A stretch of DNA of 64,000 nucleotides, taken from Pseudomonadota bacterium. GTDB taxonomy: Bacteria > Pseudomonadota > Gammaproteobacteria > Steroidobacterales > Steroidobacteraceae. Positions 23,420 to 32,856 of the stretch are shown in pieces. The DNA lies in the NCBI GenBank assembly GCA_021843755.1, contig JAKBWB010000030.1:62001-126000 (forward strand), in the 5' to 3' direction. Both the position numbers and the translations under genes were made by a program. Under the pieces are notes generated by a model. That model was not told the DNA's origin, did no database searches, and saw only the letters and a program-made list of their open reading frames with translations. The stretch's first letter is position 1. Each line of letters opens with the position of its first letter.

Positions 23420-24829
23420 ATGACACCGAGCGATGTACTGAAGCTGATCAAGGAAAAAGAGGCCAAGTTCCTGGATCTGCGATTCACCGACACCCGCGGC
23501 AAAGAGCAACATGTGACGATTCCGGCGCGTCTGGCCGACGAGGACCTGTTCCGCGACGGCAAGATGTTCGACGGCTCATCGATCGCCGGTTGGAAGGGCA
23601 TCAACGAGTCGGACATGGTGCTCATGCCCGATGCGGCCACCGCGGTAATCGACCCGTTCTTCGAGGAAACCACGGTGGACGTCCGTTGCGACGTCGTCGA
23701 GCCGGCCACCATGCAAGGCTACGAGCGCGATCCGCGTTCGCTCGCCAAGCGTGCCGAAGCGTATTTGAAGTCGACCGGCATCGCCGACAACGCCACGTTC
23801 GGTCCCGAGAACGAGTTTTTCATCTTCGACAGCGTGCGCTTCGCCAATGAGATGCGGGGCTGCTTCTATTCGATCGATTCGGCGCAGGGCGCCTGGAGCT
23901 CGGGCACCGAGTTCGCCGAAGGCAACACGGGGCATCGCCCGGGCGTCAAAGGCGGCTATTTCCCAGTGCCCCCGGTGGATGCCTTCCAGGATATCCGCTC
24001 GGCCATGTGTCTGGCCTGTGAGGAACTCGGCCTGCACGTCGAGGTTCATCACCACGAAGTGGCCACCGGCGGACAGGCCGAAATCGGTGTCGGCGCCGGC
24101 TCGCTGGTGCGCAAAGCCGACCAGGTTCAGCTGCTGAAGTACGCGGTGCTCAACGTCGCGCAGCGCTATGGGAAGACGGCGACCTTCATGCCCAAGCCCC
24201 TGGTCGGCGACAACGGCAGCGGCATGCACGTGCACCAGTCCCTGCAGAAGGACGGCAAGGCGCTGTTCGCAGGCGACAAATACGGCGGCCTGTCGGAGCT
24301 GGCGCTGTACTACATCGGCGGTATCATCAAACACGCCAGGGCGTTGAACGCCTTCACCAACGCCGGGACCAACAGCTACAAGCGCCTGGTGCCGGGATTC
24401 GAGGCACCGGTGATGCTGGCCTACTCGGCGCGCAACCGCTCGGCCTCGATCCGCATTCCGTGGGTGTCGAACCCGAAGGCCCGCCGCATCGAAGTGCGCT
24501 TCCCGGACTCCAGCGCCAACCCGTACTTCGCCTTCACGGCCATGATGCTGGCCGGCCTCGATGGTATCCAGAACAAGATCCACCCCGGCGATCCGGCCGA
24601 CAAGGACCTGTATGATCTGGAGCCCGAGGAGGCGAAACAGATTCCCACGGTCTGCCATTCGCTCGACATGGCGCTCGAGCACCTGGACAAGGATCGGGAG
24701 TTCCTGACCCGCGGCGGGGTCTTCACCCATGACGTGATCGACGCGTACATCGGCCTGAAGATGCAGGAAGTGACCCGCTACCGGATGGCCACGCACCCGG
24801 TAGAGCTGGAACTCTATTACAGTTGCTGA
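23420..24829 (+). CDS. glnA: Glutamine synthetase, type I
   Basis: The enzyme makes glutamine from glutamate, ammonia and ATP as a dodecamer. The 469 residues start at ATG 23420 behind GGAGG (23411-23415). Visible are the N-terminal beta-grasp [19 protein letters not shown], the metal and glutamate-site segment [13 protein letters not shown], the ATP-site region [17 protein letters not shown], and the adenylylation loop [14 protein letters not shown] with Tyr398. The last marks the GSI-beta type that GlnE switches off. Expression is probably controlled by NtrC and sigma-54 from the upstream promoter. Confidence 0.98.
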   Translation: MTPSDVLKLIKEKEAKFLDLRFTDTRGKEQHVTIPARLADEDLFRDGKMFDGSSIAGWKGINESDMVLMPDAATAVIDPFFEETTVDVRCDVVEPATMQGYERDPRSLAKRAEAYLKSTGIADNATFGPENEFFIFDSVRFANEMRGCFYSIDSAQGAWSSGTEFAEGNTGHRPGVKGGYFPVPPVDAFQDIRSAMCLACEELGLHVEVHHHEVATGGQAEIGVGAGSLVRKADQVQLLKYAVLNVAQRYGKTATFMPKPLVGDNGSGMHVHQSLQKDGKALFAGDKYGGLSELALYYIGGIIKHARALNAFTNAGTNSYKRLVPGFEAPVMLAYSARNRSASIRIPWVSNPKARRIEVRFPDSSANPYFAFTAMMLAGLDGIQNKIHPGDPADKDLYDLEPEEAKQIPTVCHSLDMALEHLDKDREFLTRGGVFTHDVIDAYIGLKMQEVTRYRMATHPVELELYYSC

Positions 24830-24860
24830 TCGACGCGTGATCGACCTCTGCGCATCCGGC

Positions 24861-24896
24861 GCCCAGGCCTTTCCGGTCCTCGGGGAGTGCCTGGGC
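24861..24896 (+). terminator. Stem-loop after glnA (first)
   Basis: GCCCAGGC (24861-24868) pairs perfectly with GCCTGGGC (24889-24896) around a 20-base loop that can itself partly pair. No T tract follows. It could attenuate read-through from the strong glnA promoter. Confidence 0.4.
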
Positions 24897-24907
24897 GGGG
24901 CGGGCCG

Positions 24908-24928
24908 GCGGCGGCTGTGCGCCGCCGC
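24908..24928 (+). terminator. Stem-loop after glnA (second)
   Basis: GCGGCGGC (24908-24915) and GCCGCCGC (24921-24928) form a perfect eight-bp stem with a five-base loop, 11 bases beyond the first stem. It lacks an immediate T tract; a TTTT occurs 18 bases later. Tandem GC-rich stems here suggest partial termination or mRNA protection between glnA and the genes after it. Confidence 0.45.
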
Positions 24929-24984
24929 ACGAAATGAGGCCGATCTTTTGTGCGCGGTCGCTCCAGGGGATATCCTCCCGGTCC

Positions 24985-25554
24985 ATGAGCGCGCTCCGCT
25001 TGATCCCTCGGGCAGTCGTGGCTGTTGCGCTGAGTCTCGGACTCGCGGTGGTCTGGGCCGGCAACGGCGATTCGACGGTTTACAAGTGGGTGGGACCCCA
25101 CGGCGTCATTCACTACAGCGATCACCCGCACGCGAACGCCATCAAGCTGACGATCGAAGGGGCCCAGACGTATGCTCCGCCTCCGCCCCTGCCTGCCGAT
25201 CTGAGCAGGCGTCCGGCACGTCCCGCGAACGCGATGCCGGTGCGCAGGTATCGAAGCTGCACGATCGCGTACCCGCACCAGCGGCAGATGCTGATGAACG
25301 TCTACCACACCACGGCCGTGGTGCGAACCAACCCGGCCCTGTTCCCGGGCAACAAGGTCGAGTTGTATTTCGACGGCCGCCGCATGCCGGGCAACGGGCC
25401 GTACTTCTCTTTCCCCGTCAACCGCGGCAAGCACACCGTCTCGGCGGTGGTGTTGAACGGCTTCGGCCAGATCGCGTGCGAGACCTCGACGGTCACGTTC
25501 TACGTGCATCAGCCGTCGATTCAGAACCCGCACAACCCCGTCCGTCCGCACTGA
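24985..25554 (+). CDS. DUF4124-domain periplasmic protein between glnA and ntrB
   Basis: From ATG 24985 the protein has 189 residues with a signal peptide (LIPRAVVAVALSLGLAVVWA). A DUF4124-like segment follows, STVYKWVGPHGVIHYSDHPH (about 30-49). The remainder holds a proline-rich linker and a beta-rich domain (VYHTTAVVRTNPALFPGNKVELYFDGRRMPG and VNRGKHTVSAVVLNG) resembling an immunoglobulin-like fold. A gene of this family commonly sits between glnA and ntrBC in gammaproteobacteria; its function is unknown. The stem-loops upstream may set its level below that of glnA. Confidence 0.78.
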   Translation: MSALRLIPRAVVAVALSLGLAVVWAGNGDSTVYKWVGPHGVIHYSDHPHANAIKLTIEGAQTYAPPPPLPADLSRRPARPANAMPVRRYRSCTIAYPHQRQMLMNVYHTTAVVRTNPALFPGNKVELYFDGRRMPGNGPYFSFPVNRGKHTVSAVVLNGFGQIACETSTVTFYVHQPSIQNPHNPVRPH

Positions 25555-25599
25555 GCGGCGGCGCTCCGGGCTCGCCGCCCGGGGGGCCGGGAGCGCGCC

Positions 25600-26690
25600 G
25601 TGTCCCTTGAGTCCGGCTCGCCTTCTGCGCTGGGACACTTCGAGCCGGCCGGCCTGTTCGATTCGCTCTCGACGGGCATCATCGTGCTCGATGCGCAGCT
25701 GTGCGCCATCTACGCGAACGTGGCCGCCCAGGATCTACTGGCCTTCAGCCTCAATCAGGTCCGCGGCCGGCCGTTTACCGATGTCCTGCACGAGGCCAAC
25801 GGGCTGCGAGCCCTGCTTTGCCGTGCCCGCGACAGTGGCGAAGGAATCGCCGACCGCGAACTGAACGTCCGGCCGGCCGCAATGCCGCGCGAGACGCGCA
25901 CCCTCGATGTCACCGTCACGCCGATCGAAGGCCAGATCACCGGCGATCACCTGCTGCTCGAGCTCGCCGACGCCACCCAGCGCCAGCGCATCACACGCGA
26001 GAACGACCTGATCGCGCGCCTCGACGGCAGCCGCCTGATGATTCGTCAGCTGGCCCATGAGATCAAGAATCCCCTCGGCGGCCTGCGCGGCGCGGCCCAG
26101 CTGCTCGAGCGCGAGCTGCCGGGCATGGAGCTGAAGGAATACACGCGCGTCATCATCGGCGAGGCGGACCGCCTGGCTGCGCTCGTCGACTCGATCGCCG
26201 GACCCACCCGAGCGCCCGATAAATCGACGCTCAACGTCCACGAAATTTGCGAGCACGTCTTCAGGCTGTTGCGCGCCGAGGCATCCGCCGAAGTGCTCCT
26301 CGAGCGCGACTACGATCCCAGCCTGCCCGCGGCGATGCTCGACCGCAACCAGATGATCCAGGCGCTGCTCAATGTGGGGCGCAATGCGTTGCAGGCGCTG
26401 GCCGGCCGTGGCCGGATCGTCCTGCGCACGCGCGCCTGCTCGAATGTCATCATCGGCGCGGTCCGTCACCGGCTCGTCGCCAGCGTGCAGGTGCAGGACG
26501 ACGGCCCGGGCGTGCCGCCCGCGCTGCGGACCAGCCTTTTCTATCCTCTGGTCACCGGCCGGGCGGAGGGCACCGGCCTGGGTCTGGCGGTCGCCCAGGA
26601 GCTGGTCAGCCGCAACGGCGGTCTGATTGAATTCGACAGCGAGCCGGGCCGAACCGTATTCACGTTGCTGCTTCCCCTCGGAAAAGCTCC

Positions 26691-26694
<4 letters not shown>
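25600..26694 (+). CDS. ntrB: Nitrogen regulation histidine kinase NtrB (GlnL)
   Basis: NtrB phosphorylates NtrC when nitrogen is low and dephosphorylates it when bound by PII. The 364 residues show an N-terminal PAS domain (about 15-120, LSTGIIVLDAQLCAIYANVAAQ), then HisKA with His153 in RQLAHEIKNPLGGLRGAAQL. The ATPase domain has MIQALLNVGRNALQA (N box), VQDDGPGVPP (G1) and GTGLGLAVAQELVSRNGG (G2). No transmembrane segment, as expected for a cytosolic kinase. The GTG start follows the DUF4124 gene by 45 bases and the stop overlaps ntrC. Confidence 0.93.
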
Positions 26695-28121
<1,427 letters not shown>

Positions 28122-28142
28122 GTCCGCCGCGCGCCGCCGGCG

Positions 28143-29090
28143 TCAGACGCGCAACGTGCCGGTGAGCTCCGAGACGCCGGCAAAGCCGTGCTCGCCGAGA
28201 TATTCGGCGATTCCGGCGTTGATGCGCTTGCAGACCATCGGGTCGTAAAAGAGCGCGGTACCGACCCCGACGGCGCTTGCGCCGGCGATCAGGAACTCGA
28301 TCGCATCGGTGGCCGTCGTGATGCCGCCCTGGCCGATGATAGGGATGCCGTGCTTGCGCGCCACGTCGTAGACCTGGTGCACCTTCAACAGCGCGATCGG
28401 CTTGATCGCCGGCCCCGAAAGTCCCCCCTGGATGTTGCCGATCACCGGCCGGCGGCTGTGCGCATCGATGGCCATGCCCATCACCGTGTTGATTACCGCC
28501 AGCGCATCCGTGCCCGCTTCGATGCAGCGGCGGGCATTCTCGCGGATGTCGGTCTGATTCGGCGAAAGCTTGGTGATGAGCGGCTTGCCGGTGACGCGCC
28601 GGCACGCTTCCACCACCTGCGCCGACATGTCGGGGTAATTGCCGAACGCGACGCCGCCTTCCTTGACGTTGGGGCAGGAGATGTTGATCTCGATCGCGTC
28701 GATCGGGGACTGATCGAACAGCCGAGTGATCTCGGCGTATTCCTCGACCGTCGAACCGGACACATTGGCGATGAAGCGTGTCTCGCGGAAGTCCAGCTCC
28801 GGAAGGATGCGCGCGATCACTTGCTCAGTGCCGGGGTTCTGCAGACCGATCGCGTTGAGCAGGCCCGCCGGCGTCTCATACACGCGGTGGGCCGGATTGC
28901 CGAGCCGCGGCGCCAGTGTCGTGCCCTTGAGCACCACCGCGCCGGCGTCCCGGTTGGAGAAGCCCTCGATGCGCGTGTACTCCTCGCCGAACCCGACGCA
29001 CCCGGAGAGCAGTACGATCGGCGAGGCAAAGTTCAGGCCGCAGAATCTCAGGCTCAGCGAGTCCGGGAGCGCGGTGGATTGCGAGGTCAT
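28143..29090 (-). CDS. pyrD: Dihydroorotate dehydrogenase, type 1B catalytic subunit
   Basis: The enzyme oxidises dihydroorotate to orotate in pyrimidine synthesis. The 315 residues form a flavin-binding TIM barrel with LSGCVGFGEEY, PRLGNPAHRVYETPAGLLNAIGLQNPG, EINISCPNVKEGG carrying the class 1 catalytic base Cys139, and FMN-binding IIGQGGITTATDA. The Cys base and NVKEGG pattern fit the 1B type, which normally pairs with the iron-sulfur/FAD subunit PyrK. No pyrK is in this window, so the electron acceptor is uncertain. Many gammaproteobacteria instead use the membrane-bound class 2 enzyme. Convergent with ntrC. Confidence 0.88.
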   Translation of the reverse strand: MTSQSTALPDSLSLRFCGLNFASPIVLLSGCVGFGEEYTRIEGFSNRDAGAVVLKGTTLAPRLGNPAHRVYETPAGLLNAIGLQNPGTEQVIARILPELDFRETRFIANVSGSTVEEYAEITRLFDQSPIDAIEINISCPNVKEGGVAFGNYPDMSAQVVEACRRVTGKPLITKLSPNQTDIRENARRCIEAGTDALAVINTVMGMAIDAHSRRPVIGNIQGGLSGPAIKPIALLKVHQVYDVARKHGIPIIGQGGITTATDAIEFLIAGASAVGVGTALFYDPMVCKRINAGIAEYLGEHGFAGVSELTGTLRV

Positions 29091-29162
29091 TGCGTCTTCA
29101 TCGATCGAACCGGAGGCCGGGTGAGCCTCGGATTATCGCACCGCTGCGGTGAGGCCATGGTC

Positions 29163-29540
29163 TCAGGGTCGATGGATGTGGATCTCGATCCGGCCCTTCG
29201 GCCCGATCAGCCAGGAGGCGAGCCAGCCCGCCAGCCACACGATGAGCGCCGCCTGGAAGGCCGTCCAAAACCCGCCGGTGAGGTGAAAGCCAGGCAGTAT
29301 CCAGGCCACCAGTGCCAGCATCGCGGTATTGACCACCAGCAGGAATATACCCAGCGTCAGTACCGTCAACGGCAGTGTCAACAGAATGACGACGGGCCGG
29401 ACGATCGCGTTGACGACGCCGAGCAGCAGACCGGCCAGTATCAGTGTTTCCGCATTGTCGATGCGAATGCCCGGAACCCAGCGCGTCGCCGCCCACAGGC
29501 CGAGCGCGCTGACCAGGGCGCGCAGAAGGAATGCCGTCAA
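29163..29540 (-). CDS. Four-helix membrane protein of the PF04020 'phage holin' family
   Basis: This 125-residue inner-membrane protein has four hydrophobic segments (about 5-20, 34-50, 56-82 and 90-114) and the family pattern LPLTVLTLGIFLLVVNTAMLALVAWILPGFHLTGGF. Despite the Pfam-style name, relatives are chromosomal and there is no phage context here. Function unknown. Its start overlaps the preceding SRPBCC gene by four bases, so the two are probably co-translated. Confidence 0.8.
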   Translation of the reverse strand: MTAFLLRALVSALGLWAATRWVPGIRIDNAETLILAGLLLGVVNAIVRPVVILLTLPLTVLTLGIFLLVVNTAMLALVAWILPGFHLTGGFWTAFQAALIVWLAGWLASWLIGPKGRIEIHIHRP

Positions 29541-29980
29541 GGCCCCTCCGAGTCGCTCGCTGAATCGAGCAACACTCTCAGCCGCACCAGGGCGGCCTGC
29601 CAGCCATTGCGGTGCCGCAGGTACGGGAGGTCCCAGGCCGCTTCGCCCGGCACGCCCGATCCGAGCAGCCGTAGAATCGTTCCCGACCGGGCCGGCTCGA
29701 GGATGAAATCGTCGACCAGCGCGCTATCGGCCGGCGGCAGCGCGGCCGACGGCAGGTAGATCAGCCGCAGCCGCTTGCCCGGCTCGAACACATCGATGCA
29801 GGCCTCGAGTTCGGTCACCCGGTCGACGCATGCGCGGAACAGGCCGCCGGGCCGGGCGCTGATGGCGGCATCCGGCGAGCACCATTGGGTGAGCAGCCGC
29901 GGATCCGTCAGCGCCGTCCACACGGGTGCCACACCGGTGCGCAGATCCAGCCGATGAGCGTATCCCCGAGTCTTTTCCAT
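29537..29980 (-). CDS. SRPBCC (AHSA1-like) domain protein
   Basis: From ATG 29980 the product has 147 residues: MEKTRGYAHRLDLRTGVAPVWTALTDPRLLTQW, then the strands GGLFRACVDRVTELEACIDVFEPGKRLRLIYL and a C-terminal helix GWQAALVRLRVLLDSA. This is the Bet v1/START-like hydrophobic-pocket fold of the Aha1-C-terminal group. Three residues further upstream, ATG 29989 is an alternative start; neither has a clear ribosome-binding site. Ligand unknown. Confidence 0.72.
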   Translation of the reverse strand: MEKTRGYAHRLDLRTGVAPVWTALTDPRLLTQWCSPDAAISARPGGLFRACVDRVTELEACIDVFEPGKRLRLIYLPSAALPPADSALVDDFILEPARSGTILRLLGSGVPGEAAWDLPYLRHRNGWQAALVRLRVLLDSASDSEGP

Positions 29981-30129
29981 GGGCGCCATTGTGCCATCGC
30001 AGCCCCTGGCGTGCAGATCAAGACTCTCGCTCGAAGGGGACGCAGGGCCGGCGGCGAGCCGGCACAATAGCGCACCGCTCACGAGCGGACCGATACCCCG
30101 TATCGATCCTGGCGAATTCGGAGGTCTGC

Positions 30130-30522
30130 ATGGCGCTGGTATACCTGGTGATCGCTTTGGCACTGCTGGAGTTCTTCGTGTTCGGCGCCGCCGTCGGCCG
30201 GGCGCGCGGCCGCTATGGTGTCGCCGCTCCGGCCACGAGCGGCCACGAAATGTTCGAGCGTTACTACCGTGTCCAGATGAACACGCTCGAGCTTCTGGTC
30301 ATGTGGGTGCCGGCAATGTGGCTCTTCGCCCGCGAGGTGAGCCCGGCGGCGGCCGTGGGCCTCGGCATTCTCTATCTGATCGGCCGGCTGGTGTACTTCT
30401 TTGCCTACGTGAAGGATCCGAAGACCCGCGGCCTCGGCTATGCATTGTCCGCGGGCCCCACCCTGCTGCTGGTGCTCGGCGCCGTGTTCGGTGCGGCGCG
30501 CGCCCTGTGGCATCACGGCTGA
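30130..30522 (+). CDS. MAPEG-family membrane protein
   Basis: The 130 residues start at ATG 30130 behind CGGAGG. Four transmembrane segments are evident, with the family signature FERYYRVQMNTLELLVMWVPAMWLFA between the first and second. MAPEG proteins include microsomal glutathione transferases and many bacterial proteins of unknown activity; the conserved E-R-Q-N residues for glutathione are present. Standalone on the plus strand between two minus-strand clusters. Confidence 0.85.
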   Translation: MALVYLVIALALLEFFVFGAAVGRARGRYGVAAPATSGHEMFERYYRVQMNTLELLVMWVPAMWLFAREVSPAAAVGLGILYLIGRLVYFFAYVKDPKTRGLGYALSAGPTLLLVLGAVFGAARALWHHG

Positions 30523-30538
30523 GCGCGCCGTGGGCCGT

Positions 30539-31585
30539 CTACTCCAATTCGGACCTGATGGGGCGGGTCATCAGCTCCCGGACGGCCTCGGCAGGCGTGA
30601 CGCCTGCGTAGAGCACGCGATACACGCTTTCGCTGAGCGGCATCTCCACACCGTGCCGGGCGGCGACGTCGTGCAGCGCCCTCGCCGCCGGGTAGCCTTC
30701 CACCACCTGGCCGATGGCCGCGAGCGCCTCCTGCGCGGTGCGGCCGGCGGCAATCTGCAGTCCGAGCTGCCGGTTGCGCGACTGATCGTCGGTGCAGGTG
30801 AGCACCAGGTCACCGAGTCCGGCCAGGCCCATGAAGGTCTCACGCCGCGCGCCGAGTGCGACGCCGAGCCGCATCATTTCAGCCAACCCCCGCGTGATCA
30901 GCGCGACGCGTGTGTTGGCGCCCAGGCCCAGCCCGTCCGAGAGCCCCGCGCCGATTGCAAGCACGTTCTTGACGGCGCCGCCGACCTCGACGCCCACAAT
31001 ATCGCTCGAGGTATAGGCACGGAAGTTCTCCGACGACAGATCCTTCGCCAGCGTAGCGGCAAAGGCATGGTCCGTGGAGGCGATGGTCATCGCGGTCGGC
31101 AGTCCGCCGCCGACCTCGCGCGCGAACGTCGGCCCGGACAAGACCGCGACGGAGCGGCCGGGCTCGAGCACTTCGCGTGCGACCTGGTGCGGCAGCAGGC
31201 CTGAGGGGAGCTCGAACCCCTTGCTGGCCCAGGCGAGCTTCGTGGCGTGTCCGAGCAGGGGGAGTACCCGGGCCAACAGTTCGCGGAAGGCGTGGGTCGG
31301 CACGGCGATCAGCAGGTCACGGGCGCCGGCCACCGCCGCGGCAAGATCAGGCTCGATCTGCAATGCCTCGGGGAAGAGGGCCGACGGCAGGTAGCGCGCG
31401 TTGCGCCGCAGCCGGGCCATGTCCGCTAGCTGCGCGCGATCCCGGCCCCATAGGCGGGTCGGCCGGGCACAGCGCGCGAACTGAATCGCGAGCGCCGTGC
31501 CCCACGAGCCCGCCCCGAGCACGGCAACCGGCGGACCACTCGCGCAAGGGGCGCTCACGATCGGCGCAGCCGCGATGTCCGTCAA
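30539..31585 (-). CDS. gpsA: Glycerol-3-phosphate dehydrogenase [NAD(P)+]
   Basis: The enzyme reduces dihydroxyacetone phosphate to sn-glycerol 3-phosphate for phospholipid synthesis. The 348 residues show a Rossmann motif VAVLGAGSWGTALA, followed by AVLSGPTFAREV and the catalytic-lysine segment VEVGGAVKNVLAIGAGLSDGLGLG. A 15-residue Ala/Pro extension precedes the usual start. It overlaps secB by four bases, continuing the rhodanese-grxC-secB-gpsA operon. Confidence 0.95.
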   Translation of the reverse strand: MTDIAAAPIVSAPCASGPPVAVLGAGSWGTALAIQFARCARPTRLWGRDRAQLADMARLRRNARYLPSALFPEALQIEPDLAAAVAGARDLLIAVPTHAFRELLARVLPLLGHATKLAWASKGFELPSGLLPHQVAREVLEPGRSVAVLSGPTFAREVGGGLPTAMTIASTDHAFAATLAKDLSSENFRAYTSSDIVGVEVGGAVKNVLAIGAGLSDGLGLGANTRVALITRGLAEMMRLGVALGARRETFMGLAGLGDLVLTCTDDQSRNRQLGLQIAAGRTAQEALAAIGQVVEGYPAARALHDVAARHGVEMPLSESVYRVLYAGVTPAEAVRELMTRPIRSELE

Positions 31586-32073
31586 TTCGGCTGGGGGTTG
31601 CCGGGTGCGTCCTGCGAATTCTGATTCGCGTTCGCGGCGAACAACGCGTCGAAGTTCACCGGCGGCAGCAACAGCTGCGGGAAGCCCCCCTGAGTGATCA
31701 GATGGGAGACCTGGGCGCGGGCGTACGGGAAGAGCACGTTGGGGCAGATTGCGCCGAAAGCGCGCTTGGTGTCCTCTTCCGACAGGTTGCGCAGCAAGAA
31801 CACGCCGGCCTGTTTGACCTCGACCAGGAAAGCCGTCTTCTCACCCTGCTTGGCGGATACGGTCACGGTCAACACCACTTCCTGGATCTCCGGGGAAAGC
31901 TCCGTCACGCCGGTCTGCAGGTCCAGATTGATCTGCGGGTTCCAGTTGCCCTCCCCGCGCGGCCCATCCGGGGCCTCGTACGAGCAGTCCTTGAGGTACA
32001 CGTGCTGCAGGTGCAGGATCGGGCCGGTGGTTGCTTCGGGTGCCGGCGCCATGCCGGCGGCTTCGTTCGCCAT
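31582..32073 (-). CDS. secB: Protein-export chaperone SecB
   Basis: SecB is a tetrameric cytosolic chaperone that keeps preproteins unfolded and hands them to SecA. The 163 residues include ILHLQHVYLKDCSYEAPDGP, VVLTVTVSAKQGEKTAFLVEVKQAGVFLL and LFPYARAQVSHLITQGGFPQLLLPPVNFDALF, all characteristic. Presence of SecB supports a proteobacterial host. It lies between grxC and gpsA as in many gammaproteobacteria. Confidence 0.96.
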   Translation of the reverse strand: MANEAAGMAPAPEATTGPILHLQHVYLKDCSYEAPDGPRGEGNWNPQINLDLQTGVTELSPEIQEVVLTVTVSAKQGEKTAFLVEVKQAGVFLLRNLSEEDTKRAFGAICPNVLFPYARAQVSHLITQGGFPQLLLPPVNFDALFAANANQNSQDAPGNPQPN

Positions 32074-32076
32074 GGT

Positions 32077-32343
32077 TCAAACTCCGCTGTTCAAAAGTGT
32101 CTCGAGGCCGCCACCGGCATCGAGCGCATAGAGATCGTCACAACCGCCGATGTGCCGCTCGCCGACGAAAATCTGCGGCACGGTATGCTGCCCGCTGCGC
32201 GCGATCATCTCCGCGCGCGCCTGCGGCGAGGTATCCACGTCGATTTCCCGCACGTTGGCGCCTTTGTCCCGCAGCAGGCGCCGCGCGCGCTCACAGTATG
32301 GGCACCAGCTCGTGGCGTACATGAGCACCTGAGGCCGGCTCAT
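32077..32343 (-). CDS. grxC: Glutaredoxin 3
   Basis: The 88-residue thiol oxidoreductase uses glutathione to reduce disulfides. The active site is CPYC (14-17) after MYATSWCPYCERA; the GSH-binding TVPQIFVGERHIGGCDDL segment follows (54-71). The start ATG 32343 overlaps the rhodanese stop by four bases. It was read directly because it shares a frame with upstream sequence that is not part of the gene. Confidence 0.95.
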   Translation of the reverse strand: MSRPQVLMYATSWCPYCERARRLLRDKGANVREIDVDTSPQARAEMIARSGQHTVPQIFVGERHIGGCDDLYALDAGGGLETLLNSGV

Positions 32344-32783
32344 GGAGCGCGGCCTGCCTGCTTCTCCACCGGCAGCTGCTCGGCGCGCCACGCGGACAGC
32401 CCGCCGCGCAGGGTCACCGCCTGCGCGAAACCCTGCTCGCGCAGCTGGCGTACCGCGGCCGCGGCCAGCGAGCCGGTGTTGCAGCACACGATCAGCGACT
32501 TGCTCTGGTGCTTCTTCAGCAGCTCCCCGGCCTTGAGAATCTGTTCTCCGTCCATGCGGCGCGCGCCCGGCACATGGCCGTCGGCGAATTCGCTCGCCGA
32601 CCGCAGATCGATGGCCAGCGCGCCGCGATTCATCAGCTGAATGGCCTCTTGTGGCGACACGGAGGCGAAATTCTCGGATCGCGCCCGGATCTCGATTACG
32701 ATCGCGATGACCGCCACCGCGGCGGTTCCCCAAACCAACAGAGGATGCTGATCGCTATATTGGGCCAGATGGTCGGTGAACAC
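32340..32783 (-). CDS. Membrane-anchored rhodanese-domain protein
   Basis: The 147-residue product has one N-terminal transmembrane anchor (LLVWGTAAVAVIAIVIEI, 15-32). A single rhodanese domain follows with active-site Cys101 in the loop CNTGSLA, and IDLRSASEFADGHVPGARRM as the CH2A-type motif. It resembles YibN, which precedes grxC-secB-gpsA in other gammaproteobacteria. Probably faces the cytoplasm and transfers or reduces sulfur species. The start is GTG 32783, with no purine-rich site ahead of it. Confidence 0.86.
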   Translation of the reverse strand: MFTDHLAQYSDQHPLLVWGTAAVAVIAIVIEIRARSENFASVSPQEAIQLMNRGALAIDLRSASEFADGHVPGARRMDGEQILKAGELLKKHQSKSLIVCCNTGSLAAAAVRQLREQGFAQAVTLRGGLSAWRAEQLPVEKQAGRAP

Positions 32784-32856
32784 AGCAATGCCAGAAGAAA
32801 AAAAGGGAGAAGAAGATGATATCGGGTGCCAAAAGGTCGCGCATTATAGCGCTCGA

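Noticed and set aside
29163-29540. Prophage signal from a 'holin' family protein
   Set aside because: The PF04020 family is mostly chromosomal; no lysin, integrase or structural phage genes are near.
32776-32856. Extended N-terminus of EnvC from ATG 32776
   Set aside because: It overlaps the divergent rhodanese start, is highly charged and would place the signal peptide about 40 residues inside the protein.
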